DNA of 64,000 bases from Phaeosaccion multiseriatum. Taxonomy: Eukaryota > Ochrophyta, other classes. Each line of letters starts with the position of its first letter. Positions within the stretch are counted from its first letter, which is position 1. The position numbers were made by a program, and so were the translations under genes. Positions 55,094 to 64,000 of the stretch are shown piece by piece. The notes beneath the pieces are model-generated. The model ran no database searches, was not told the DNA's origin, and was given only the letters and a program-made list of their open reading frames with translations. The stretch is from positions 4,588,001 through 4,652,000 of the forward strand of contig OZ218953.1 in NCBI GenBank assembly GCA_965112735.1, in the 5' to 3' direction.

Positions 55094-56571
55094 TCAGACC
55101 TCGGCCAAGTGGGACGAGTCGGGTGTGAGCCGAGCTTGTGTGCGGTACAGCTCTCTGTGGTGCTTCCCGTCATTGTTGAAGGGCATGGCCTTGTGCAGCG
55201 TCTGTGTGTTGTCCCAGAACACAACGTCTCCCCTGCGCCACTTGTGGTAGTAGGTGAAGGAGGGGCCAGTGGAGTGATCGATCACCATGGTGAGTAGCCT
55301 GCCGGCGTCCTCCTTGGACAACATCAACTCCTTCTCCTTGGCCTCGTCTTGGCCTTGGTACCGCATAACTTTCATGTGTGGGGACCCTACGTAGAGGTTC
55401 GGCTTCCCGTCTCCCGAGGGGTGCGTGTCGATGATGGGATGCCTGACTTCAGGGAAGGCGGCCAGTTCCTCTTCAACCCCGTTACGCGTGAAGTCAGCCT
55501 TGCGGTCAATGAGTGAAAAGCGCGTGTGTGTGTGCGTGCGTCAATGCGAGTGCGTGAGTTAGTCTGTGAGTGAGTGAGTGGGCGAGCGAATGAAAGGGAG
55601 AGAATAGAAAAGGAGGGAGTGGACGTGGACCTTCGAACGACTTACAATGTCTCGCACAGAAGCCACGATGACCTTATCCTGCACTAGCTGCATGAGAGAA
55701 GCTGAGAGGGTGTCACGTGCCATCCGTATGTCTGCGAAGCCCGTCTGGCCTCCGTAGCCCCCGGGAGGCGCCTGTTCCGAGTAGAGGAGAGAGACAAGGT
55801 AGCGCTTCTCCCGGGTCCAAAACTGGCCATCCTGATGCCAATAAGCGCCGAAGCTGTGCGAGGGACCTAAGGGCGTGTGTTGGTTGACAGACACCAAAAG
55901 AGTACAGGGTCAATCCGTGTCTCTCAAAGAGACCACACCCCTCGCCAGACGGATCTACATGCACTGCGCCGGTCTACTTACCCTTCCAGGTACCGTTGCC
56001 CCCCCAGAAGTTGGTAACGCGCTGAATGGCGGGCTCTCCTGGCTCGGGATCTCTTCCCTCGAAGGAGGGGGGGAGGACCACTACCTCGCCGATCCTACCC
56101 GTGAGCTCTACCTTTTGGCGGAGAACGGGTAGCGAGGTGGTTAATATCGAATATCGACTAAACTACCAAGAAGCAGACAGAGGCGTCGGACCCACCTGCT
56201 CGTGCCTCGTCAGGTTCTGCCCAGGAACCACCACCACTCCGTAGTCGTGGATCGCCTGAAGAATGGGGCGATGAGAGAGTGAAAAAAGTAAAGGAAGTCG
56301 TAAGGAAAAATCGAGAGGTGCCATCACAGAAACCGAAAGTATTGTGTACCTGCAGTAAGAAGGTTAGCTTCGCGTCATCCATTTCCTTCAGATCTCCCAT
56401 GTCCAGCAGCTCAGCACCCAGCCGTTCCGTCGCTCCGCAGAGGCCGTTGTCGCAAGCGCCCAGCACATCTTTATTGCGCCTCCCGATGTGGCCACATGTC
56501 TCTTCACCGTCCGAAGCCGCGGCGTAAAGGAAAAGGAAACCCACCACGGCCCACACCCAGAGCTTGATCAT
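55094..56571 (-). CDS. TauD/TfdA-family Fe(II)/2-oxoglutarate dioxygenase with signal peptide
   Basis: Five exons (56571-56350, 56255-56196, 56111-55982, 55866-55646, 55498-55094) join in phase to 345 residues. The N-terminus is a typical signal peptide (IKLWVWAVVGFLFLYAAASD). The dioxygenase fold begins at AIHDYGVVVVPGQNLT and ELTGRIGEVV. The Fe triad is visible as H148-x-D150 in GAYWHQDGQF and distal His313 in DNTQTLHKAMPF, followed by an Arg in HHRELYRTQ for 2-oxoglutarate. The family includes taurine dioxygenase and fungal xanthine dioxygenase (XanA), which makes urate from xanthine without a molybdenum enzyme. The position next to guanine deaminase and the uricase fusion makes the XanA reaction attractive but unproven. 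The signal peptide points to the secretory route or plastid, which weakens that idea. Confidence 0.8.
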
Positions 56572-56757
56572 TCAAACCACCCTCTCCTTCGCTGAGTAAG
56601 GCCGTTCCCCGCCTTAAGAAAGGAAGCGGAAAGAAAAGAAAAAAGAGGGAAGTGTGGTGGTTGTGTTGTAAGTATGGTCCAAAATCACAATTGGCAATTA
56701 ATATATTTTTTTTTCCTTTTGTCCTCCTTCGGATTCTCATCAGCTCTCACCAGCAAC
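56572..56757. promoter_or_regulatory. Divergent promoter region, TauD-like (-) / COQ7 (+)
   Basis: A 186-base gap with an AATTAATATATTTTTTTTT tract at 56696-56714, about 45 bases before the COQ7 ATG. The tract may be a TATA-like element. No other motif was recognised. Confidence 0.4.
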
Positions 56758-57489
56758 ATGCAATCGGGATTGGGAAGGCTAACGAGGGTGATGAGGCTCG
56801 CTCCCGTCGCGCGCTCAATCTCAAGCGATGTTCGCGCCGCTCTGGCCCTAAAGTTTAGCAGTTTCGACTGGGCCGCTCTCGCGGAAGAGAAGACTCGCTT
56901 CGACAGAGATAATGAGCTGACTCAACATCTTCGAAGCGACCACGCTGGAGAGACTGGTGCCGTGTGGATCTATAAAGGCGCGGAATGGGCTCTTGCGAGA
57001 AGGCGAGGAGGGGGTCCAGCACAAGAAACATCAAAGGGAAGCGAGGATGAGACGGAAGAGAGTGCCCTGGAGGCTGCCGCATCGGCATTTGTGAGTGAGC
57101 ACTTGGAGACGGAGCAGGGCCACCTCGATGTTATTGATGCCCTGCTCAAAAAGGAGGAACAGAGCAAGCTCCTTCCCCTGTGGAGAGGGGCAGGCTGGGC
57201 ATTAGGCGCGGCCCCCACCGTTCTCGGAGGACCAAGGGCGCTCTTTTGCACGGTCGAAGCTGTGGAAACGTTTGTTGAGAAGCACTACATGGAACATATA
57301 GTACCATTGGAGCAGGAGGGGCAGTACCCGGAGCTCGTGAAGGTTCTCAAGCTGTTCTGCAGCGAAGAGGTCCACCATCGAGACGAGGCGGCCGCACGGA
57401 TTGGCGTACGGCCGTGGTACTTTAACGCGTGGGCCGTGGTGGTGGAGAAGGGGTCCATGGGAGCTGTGGCGGTTTGTAGGAGGATATGA
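56758..57489 (+). CDS. COQ7: COQ7, 5-demethoxyubiquinone hydroxylase
   Basis: A single exon encodes 243 residues. COQ7 is a mitochondrial di-iron enzyme that hydroxylates demethoxyubiquinone, the penultimate step of ubiquinone synthesis. The iron ligands are readable as two E..E-x-x-H halves: E65 in RSDHAGETGA, EHLETEQGHLD, TVEAVETFVEKHY and FCSEEVHHRDEAA. The N-terminus MQSGLGRLTRVMRLAPVARS is an Arg-rich amphipathic mitochondrial presequence, which is why I place the start at 56758. The frame is open upstream from 56674 with a more hydrophobic start that fits less well. The loop between the first two ligand groups carries a Gly/Glu-rich insert (about residues 80-105). Confidence 0.9.
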   Translation: MQSGLGRLTRVMRLAPVARSISSDVRAALALKFSSFDWAALAEEKTRFDRDNELTQHLRSDHAGETGAVWIYKGAEWALARRRGGGPAQETSKGSEDETEESALEAAASAFVSEHLETEQGHLDVIDALLKKEEQSKLLPLWRGAGWALGAAPTVLGGPRALFCTVEAVETFVEKHYMEHIVPLEQEGQYPELVKVLKLFCSEEVHHRDEAAARIGVRPWYFNAWAVVVEKGSMGAVAVCRRI

Positions 57490-58596
57490 AAAGCGTCGAT
57501 GCTTTGTTTGCTCCCTCACCTCCCCCCAGAGGGCTTGACGAGCACTTGCAGAGAACAAGTGTACCGTGTGCAGGGCCTGCTGCATCTGCTGCAATGGCCA
57601 CCTGAGAAGAGTAGTCTTGAACCACGAGGTGTGGACAAGCGCCCACTGGTCGGCCAGCAATATTGGCTTGTGCCGCCGAGCCCGCCTCAAGATCTTGTGC
57701 TGGGCCTTCGCCTTCGAGCGGCCGCCACATGGGGAGCGTGATTTAGGCCTTAACCGCGTAGGCGGAAGGCTGTTGTTCCTTGTGGCCAAACCGCCTGCGA
57801 AGGCTGTGCATCTCCATCTCTCGCACGCAGAAGTAGTATTTGGTAGAGCGTTTCGCTGCTCACCGAAAGGTGGTGGAGCAGCTGCAGAAGTAGCGAGAGC
57901 AGCAAGAGGGAGGCTTCCCCCCAAGTGTGATCAAGGGCTGGTTTGGGTGCCGGAGAGACCCTTCTCCGCTACTCGGCCCCTGACAAGGTTCCAGGTTCTG
58001 GCCGGCGCCAGCCGGCCAGGTTCCAGGTTCTGAAAAAAAACGTATAATAGGTTCCAGGTTCCCCGGAAAAAGCCGTGTAATAAGGCAATGATAAGGTCCC
58101 CCTGAACCTGGGAGAACCTGGGTTCCAGGTTCTGGCCGGCGTCAGCCGGCTCCAGGTTCTGGCAGGCGTCAGCCGGCCAGGTTCCAGGTTCTGGCCAGGG
58201 TCGACTCAGAACCTTGTCAGGGGCGGACGCTACTGCCCACTCTCTCTCTGCGGGCTCGGCCGAAATTGTTCGTGTCCATACCTGAGACGCAGGCAGACAT
58301 CAGCTTGCAAGCGCAGGCAGTTGTAGTGCTGAAGGGGGCTTCGTTATGGGCGCGCCATAGTTTCCCGATAGTTGTCCGTAGTCACGATTTTTTTTTCCCC
58401 CAACTATAATGAACTACAATGAATACCCCCTCGATACAAAAATATTTACACTGCGCTTGCATGGCTGGCCAGTGAGCGGAATAGCGTGAACGAAAATAAA
58501 GAATCCTAAGCAACCTAAGCGACATCGATGGAGAGGCCAAGTCCTTCGCATTTCCAATCCAGTCCGTCTTCTACTACTGTAGCACTCTGCGTGCTC
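57490..58596. other. Spacer after COQ7 with TIR element
   Basis: The first 480 bases are free of recognisable genes, although open frames exist on both strands. The minus frame 57202-57924 overlaps COQ7 and looks like a shadow. The TIR element follows at 57976-58224. Beyond it, 58225-58596 is AT-richer and holds the 3' UTR of the next minus-strand gene. Confidence 0.5.
57976..58224. mobile_element. TIR element, same family as at 10.6 kb
   Basis: A perfect 15-base terminal inverted repeat (GCCCCTGACAAGGTT at 57976-57990, its complement at 58210-58224) encloses repeats of GGTTCCAGGTTCTGGCCGGC and CGCCAGCCGGCC palindromes. The terminus resembles CGGCCCTGGACAAGGTTA of the 10580-10853 element, and both have GC-rich palindromic internal repeats. 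There is no coding capacity. Confidence 0.65.
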
Positions 58597-61500
58597 TCAC
58601 TCCAGCTTTTCAGTCTTGCCGGAGGCCTCTCCCGCCCCTCCATCCTCCGTCACAAGACTCTGAAAGCCCTCCAGCACGCCATCGGCCACCTTCTGCACCT
58701 TCGCCGCCGAAGGAAGGCCTTTGACCTTGATGCTCACCCACTTGAGCATGCCCAACACCGACTTGGCGTGGGCCCGGCGAGCGGCCTCCGTCTTGGCACA
58801 CACGCCGGACATCTCTCTAACGAGAGACTCGAGGCCCTTCTTGGTCTCTGGGGCATCTTCACCAAGCATCTCCTCGTGCTCCTCAAGATTGGCGGTTTGC
58901 CTCTCCAACTGATCCCCGGCCTTCTTGAGCTTCTTCGTCAGGTAATCCTGCAGCGCCACGTGTGCCACCTTGGTGGCCTTGAGGCCGGCAATGAGCACCT
59001 CCTCCTCCTGCACGGCCCTCTTCTCCATCTCTTGGATGCGCTCTTGACATGAGGTGCGGTACGTCCGAGAGTACGACTCTGCGATTTGTCGGCACAGTGC
59101 GGTGATTTCTTTTCGGAGCTTCAGCTCCAGCCTTGCCCGATTCAAGTCATTTGCCTCCTTTTCAATATCATGCGTGGCCCTCTTTCGCCCCTCGATGAGG
59201 TACAGCAAAGGCTTGGACTCGTCAGTCAGCCCGTCCAGCAGTGCTCTCATCCCATTTTCAGGCCCGATGAGCCGTTCAATGCTCTGATCTGCCGTTTCCT
59301 TGCTGCGCTTGGCCGTCTCCAGGTCCCTCTCATGGCCCTCAAGCCTCGACCGCCAGTACCCCTCGTCCGTCAGAGTCGCAGCTTCGCTCAACAGGCCCTG
59401 CATCTGCGGCTCCCATCCTCTCGACGCGCTGTGGAGGAACTGCCCCACGTTGGCCACATGCTTCATGGTAACCGCTGCGAGCTTGGTCGCCTTGACCGCT
59501 GCCTGGAGCCCATCCCTCAGTTCCTTCTCCGCGGCTCGCCCTCTGCCTGCAGGACGGCCCGAGCCTCCGCCAACCCCCCCTCCTGCAGCAGGGGACTTTT
59601 GTGGCACCACTGCCGCTGCTGCTGCTGCGTCCGTCGTTGGGGGAGGACCAGCCACGTAGTCGTCACTGGTACTGCTGCAGTCGTCGCTCTTCCTTGGCGC
59701 GCAGTAAGGCTCCTTATTACTCTCCTCAGTCACCTGCTTCAGTCCCGTGATGACTGTATCCAGCGTGGACATGAACAGACCGGAGGGCCCCTGACCGGCC
59801 CCCTCCACGGGGTGGGGAGGAAGCCCTTCCAAGGCAGAGACGGCCTTCAGCACGGCCTTAACGTGGTTCATGACCACACCCGCATCCCATCCATCGGTAC
59901 CGAGCTTTCTAAAGACCGCCTCCGCCAACCGTCGCTTCTGCTCGGGGTCTTCAGTTGTCCACGCCTGCTTGCCCATTGCATTGATCTTCGGGCAGCCGGA
60001 GAGCGTGCCCTGGGCTTCGCGCCCCCGCCTTCCTCCGCTGCCTCCCACAACCTCCCACTCTCCACCTCCATCGCCCGCGTCGTCGATGAGGGTCATGAAG
60101 GAAGGCTTGGGAGAAGAGTGAGGGGACGGGGGGGCTGCTCCTGCTGATGGGGGCACCCCCGCTCCCCGCGCCACCACATTCGACCACGACCGCTGCGGCG
60201 CATTCGAGTCCTTTCCTGCCGCTGCTGCTGCTGCTGCTCCTCCATTTGCTCTCTCCGCTTGAGCCGCCTGCTCAGCGGTGGCTGTGAGTGTGTGGCTGGC
60301 TCTGCGAGCGGCAGCACGACCACCACTACCCTCGCTGGTAGTCCCGGAAGTCCCAAAGGCGCGGGGCGAAGTGCCAGACAAGGGAGAAGCGGCAGCTGAG
60401 ACCGTAACGGCATCATTGGGGTTGAGTAGGAGGGCCAGGTCGTCTTCCATGGGGAGGGTCAGCGGGGGGCCAGTAGTGGCAGGCTCGCCCTTCTCCAGGC
60501 CCGCCAAGTGTGCCAGCCTTCGTGCTTCGTTGACGGGGTCGAGAGGCTTGGCCTCATCGGGCCTGGCGATCTCAGAACCGAGCACCTCATGGATCTGTGC
60601 CAAACAAACAAAGAGAGTATCACATAGACAAACCATGGCCCAAGCCCAAACGGGGATGAGAGGGAGGGCGCAAATGGGGCGGTTGCCAGTCTGCCGAGGC
60701 TGGAGCACTTCCAAGGAAGCAGGTGCAGCGAATTCCCGACACCCATATTTCTCTACCTGTTTCACTACTCACTTTCTCGCTCACGCTGACTGACTGCTTC
60801 TGTTGCTGGCCGTCCTCTCGGCGCCGTTTCTTGGCCTGCTTGCAGACCGGATGGAGGGCAAGCAAGGAGAGTGAGAAGCCTTCATCATTGGGGATATGTG
60901 AAACCCCCACTCCTCCTTCCTTCCTTCCTTCCTTCCTTCCCGCCTTATCCCCTTTCCTCCCTCCTTTCCCTTACTCACCGCCTGGGAAGAAGAAGAGTCT
61001 CCCCTTTCTTCTCTCTCCTCCTCCACCCGCTGATCATCCCTCCCCCGCTTTTGCGCATTGTCCGTGGTGGTGGAGGCACGGGAGGGGCGCGGCGCCTCTC
61101 GCAGAGGCTGGCAGAGGCCGCGGGTGAGCAGCAAGTTCACGGCCTGCAACCGATTGTTGCCCTATGATGGGCAGAGAGAGGGGGAGGAGCAAAGGCAGAG
61201 AGGGTTGAGTTGGCGGGAGAGGGGAGTGGTGGGGGGAAATGGCGGGAAAAGGGAGCAATTCGAAAAGCAGAGAAAGCGGGACATCAAAGGTGGCACTGGT
61301 GCGGAGAATGGGAAAGGGGGGTGGGGAGGAGGCGGGGGTGATGTGAAGCGGCAAGAGAGAGTGAGGTGCACACGGAACAGACACGAACCGTGTGGTGGGA
61401 AGAGAGACGAATTGGGAGGAAGACCACTCAAGGCGAAGGCGAAAGACTCACCGCTTCCACCAAGGCCATTTCCACAGCTTCTTCGCTCACGCTCTTGCCC

Positions 61501-61673
61501 AGATCATTGATACTCTTCAATATGATGGCGGCGTTCGACGCTTGCTGTCCGGAGGAGGAAGGAGGCTTTCCTGCAGCGTCTGATTTGCCAGATCCAGGAA
61601 AGCCATCTCCACCTGAAGCGTCTACAGAGGTGGTAACTTCCAATCCTTTCTGGCGAGACTCTTGTGCCCCCAT
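58597..61673 (-). CDS. UBA-like / coiled-coil protein of unknown function
   Basis: Four exons (61673-61452, 61161-60979, 60835-60773, 60594-58597), all phase 0, encode 821 residues. Residues about 55-90, read across the first splice, look like a UBA-type three-helix motif (SEEAVEMALVEAGNNRLQAV then NLLLTRG). A basic KKRRRE patch follows. The middle is low complexity (Ala, Gly, Ser) with a small globular-looking stretch (GWDAGVVMNHVKAVLKAV). The C-terminal 350 residues are charged helix with coiled-coil character (LEGHERDLETAKRSKETADQ, KKLKKAGDQLERQTANLEEH). I do not recognise the family. A ubiquitin-binding scaffold is possible from the UBA-like part alone. Confidence 0.65.
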
Positions 61674-63092
61674 TCCCGACCTTTCTTGGCCAGCGGAGTG
61701 GGACGGTGTTCGGAGGGGAAAGAACCCCCCCCCCTTTGCTCCTATTTCTCGTTGTTCAAAGAGAAGAACTCAACACAGAGAACCACTCTCACGACACCCT
61801 ATTGTCTCCGCCACCGTAAACAGCGATCCTCGGATCGATCCCTGGCTGTTGTCTACACGGGAAGGAACTTGTGTTGCCGTTCCCACGATTCTTCGGAAAT
61901 TGGGTCTCAATCAACAGTATACCCAAGTTTGCTCAGTTGCCTAAGAGTAATTTTTTCATTTTTTCATTTTTTCCCCTCTCCCTCCCATCCCCCCTCGGAT
62001 CCCCCTAGCCTTCGTTTGAATTACCTGTAAGGTCTCGTCCTACTTGATTTGACCTCTCGAATTCACGTGAGTGCGCGCGCAGCGCCAACTTATCTCGTTA
62101 TATTTCGAATATTCTTCTTCCCTTCTCCCTTTCGCTAACTACCTCACACTGGCCTCTCTTGGTGGGTGGAAGCTCTAGTTGCAAGTCCTCTGACTCCTCC
62201 CAAAAATGCTGCTTGATTGAGACATTGTAAGAGTCTCATCCTGATGCGCGCTGCCCTGGCCGTATCGATGGCAACAGATGCTCGAAGAGACTGCCTTGTT
62301 TGTCCTCATATTACAGGAGAGAATGGAGGAGCAGAGTCCACCCCTGCCCCGTTTGATGCAGTAGTGAGGAGAGAGAGAAGCAGCACATCTTGCGCTTGCG
62401 CTTCCTTTCCTTCTCTCTGATGGAGCGACTGGCGGCGAGGGGCAGTGGTGTCGACCCCTGACGTGCTATCGCCCACAATCTCGATAGCAGATAGCGGATA
62501 CCACGTCAGGGGTCGAGTGGTGGGCAGTGGGGGGGAAACGGCAGAGGCCAGGCACAGAGTCAACAGTGGTAGGCACTCTGCCCTGACCAGCACCATGGCT
62601 ACGCAGGGCGTTTGAAAGGGCAACAGGAAGGAAAAGGGTGAGAGGGAGGAGCATGGAGTTGGAGAGCTGGAGAGAGGAGAGATGACGGAGCAGTACAGGT
62701 GTAGAGACTGGGGTGAGAGTGAAGCTGTTGGATACCGTCAGAGCGAAGCAGCAAACTCTTCAGGCAGTGGGCTTCTCCTGCTTGCAGAGCATATGGTCAT
62801 GTGTGGAGTGAGGTGGCGCACACAGAATGAGACCGGGAAGGACTATCGCGGAGGATGGGGCCCCTGAGCAGCACTATTCGGAGCTGCCGCACCATAGCTC
62901 ACCTCTTTTAAAAAAAAAAACCCCAACAACAACTAAGAAGAAGGAAGAGAGGGTAGAATTTTTTTTTTCGCTTCTTACTGTAGTTACTTACAATACTTAA
63001 AAAATGTGGTTCGAGAAAGAAAGAGGCAAAAGTTCGCTCTGTGCGTACCAGAAACAGGTAGGATGATCTCAACACGCGAGGAGAAGGAGCCG
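61674..63092. other. Unassigned spacer between two minus-strand genes
   Basis: No convincing coding exon was found. It includes the promoter side of the UBA-like gene, a T-rich tract (61952-61972), a nested inverted repeat at 62451-62516 and A/T homopolymers at 62911-62968. A minus-strand frame at 62306-62623 overlaps the inverted repeat and matches no family I know. Confidence 0.4.
62451..62516. repeat. Nested perfect inverted repeats (hairpin)
   Basis: The outer arms TCGACCCCTGACGTG (62451-62465) and the exact complement (62502-62516) enclose inner arms TGCTATCG (62464-62471) and CGATAGCA (62482-62489). The DNA could form a cruciform or the RNA a two-part hairpin. The origin is unknown and it may be a miniature-element remnant. 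Confidence 0.6.
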
Positions 63093-64000
63093 TCACCGCC
63101 GGTAGTGTAGATTGGGGTTTACAGCGTCGCTCTTGGACGTCATTCTTTGCCGTGCCGCCCAGGAGGTGAACTTTTGAATGGAGGGGTCCGCCCGAAGGAG
63201 ATCGGCGCTAGCGAAGCTCAGGGCTAGTGCCATTTCGTCATGAGTGCGGTGCACACAACTATGACACGGTCTACAGATGTTTATAGTCACGCTAAGGTCC
63301 TTATCCGCAAAGGCCGCTTTCCTGCATAAGCGCTGAGAGAGTGAGAGAGAGAGAGAGAGAGAGAGGCAGAGGACCGGGGCGGGGAGGAGGGAGGGAGGCG
63401 ACAAAGACGAATGGGCCGTCCATGACTTCTCAGAGAGACGCAAAGACCAAGTGCCACTTTCCCTATCATTCTTGTTCTCTGTCTCTGTATCTCTCTCTCT
63501 TCTCTCATACCTTGTGCGTCATGCGGGGATACAAATGGTGTTTTGTCAAGGGCATCGGCCTTTCACACAGAAGACACGCTCCAATGGCAGCCAGGTCATC
63601 CTCACTTATCTCATCGTCCTCCCCGTCCGCACCTCCCCTCTCCTCTCCATCGACTTCTCCCTTGGGAAGGAAAACACGCCCGACTGCCCTGCACATATCG
63701 TCTACTAAATCATCTGATGCGAGAGAAGGGGCAGAGCAGAGCGACACGGAGGGGAGCAAGACATGTCAGCACACGCAAGGAAACCCAAGAATTCCCAAAC
63801 GACGACATCGTACCTTCCTCCTCCCCTCCCTCGATGAGACAGTCTTGTGGGAGCCAGTCCCTGAGTACCGTACGCATATCTTCAGGGGTGGAAGCCTCCC
63901 CTTGCTCCGCGGATGCAATAACTCCCTCCACGAGGGCATCGACAAGCTCTGGCTCCAGCGAGGGTAGCGTGAACCGAAGAGCTATGCCAAGAGCCTCACT
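63093..64000 (-). CDS. HNH-endonuclease-domain protein (5' part outside window)
   Basis: Three exons are visible: 63814 to beyond 64000 (5' part cut), 63704-63511 and 63332-63093, with matching phases. The peptide has the zinc/HNH pattern CLLCERPMPLTKHHLYPR, then after the last splice CRPCHSCVHRTHDEMALAL, giving two C-x-x-C/H pairs and the His-His of the beta-beta-alpha metal site. It ends with a helical PSIQKFTSWAARQRM. Small HNH proteins of this layout occur in fungi and algae. The nuclease activity is inferred from the family and not known. Upstream of the HNH part are an acidic linker and a helical segment (PELVDALVEGVIASAEQ). The N-terminus lies outside. Confidence 0.72.

Noticed and set aside
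57202-57924. 240-codon minus frame
   Set aside because: It overlaps the well-supported COQ7 exon on the other strand and has no recognisable motif.

Overview
The window is nuclear DNA of a eukaryote. Genes on both strands are cut by many short GT-AG introns, there are no operons, and introns and spacers are full of microsatellites. A protein with a signal-peptide-like segment followed by an AFVQP motif (21.5-23.3 kb) resembles the bipartite plastid presequences of heterokont algae, so a photosynthetic stramenopile (ochrophyte) is my best guess. I cannot name the genus. Exon limits were placed by hand from splice sites, reading phase and family conservation. No rRNA, tRNA or CRISPR array was recognised.

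Left part (0-35 kb), mostly housekeeping genes: the 3' end of a C2-domain gene (+); an 11-exon SAPS-domain (PP6/SIT4 phosphatase regulatory subunit) gene (-); a repeat-rich spacer with a TIR element; a 20-exon transportin-3/importin-13-like nuclear import receptor (-); a SnoaL/NTF2-like, probably plastid-targeted protein (+); a YAE1-domain Fe-S assembly adaptor (-); the spliceosomal DEAD-box helicase DDX46/PRP5 with an RS domain (+); and a coiled-coil protein (-).

Central part (35-56.6 kb), a purine-catabolism island and the main discovery. A 2,052-residue predicted protein joins uricase, malate synthase, OHCU decarboxylase, a beta-lactamase-fold serine hydrolase and allantoicase. Around it lie 5-hydroxyisourate hydrolase (one intact copy, one broken), guanine deaminase and a TauD-family 2-oxoglutarate dioxygenase, the fold also used by fungal xanthine dioxygenase. 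A tandem duplication of about 7 kb has made a second, chimeric gene: the N-terminus of guanine deaminase is joined in frame to the malate synthase C-terminal part, OHCU decarboxylase, hydrolase and allantoicase. The two copies differ most in the OHCU decarboxylase domain, including the probable catalytic His (Asn in the full-length copy, His in the chimera). Together the genes could take guanine through xanthine, urate, HIU, OHCU, allantoin, allantoate and glyoxylate to malate. No canonical allantoinase or ureidoglycolate lyase is visible, and the beta-lactamase-like domain is a candidate for one of those steps.

Right part (56.6-64 kb): COQ7 of ubiquinone synthesis (+, divergent from the dioxygenase); a second TIR element of the family seen at 10.6 kb; a UBA-like/coiled-coil protein of unknown function (-); an unassigned spacer with a nested hairpin; and the 3' part of an HNH-domain gene (-) that runs off the window.
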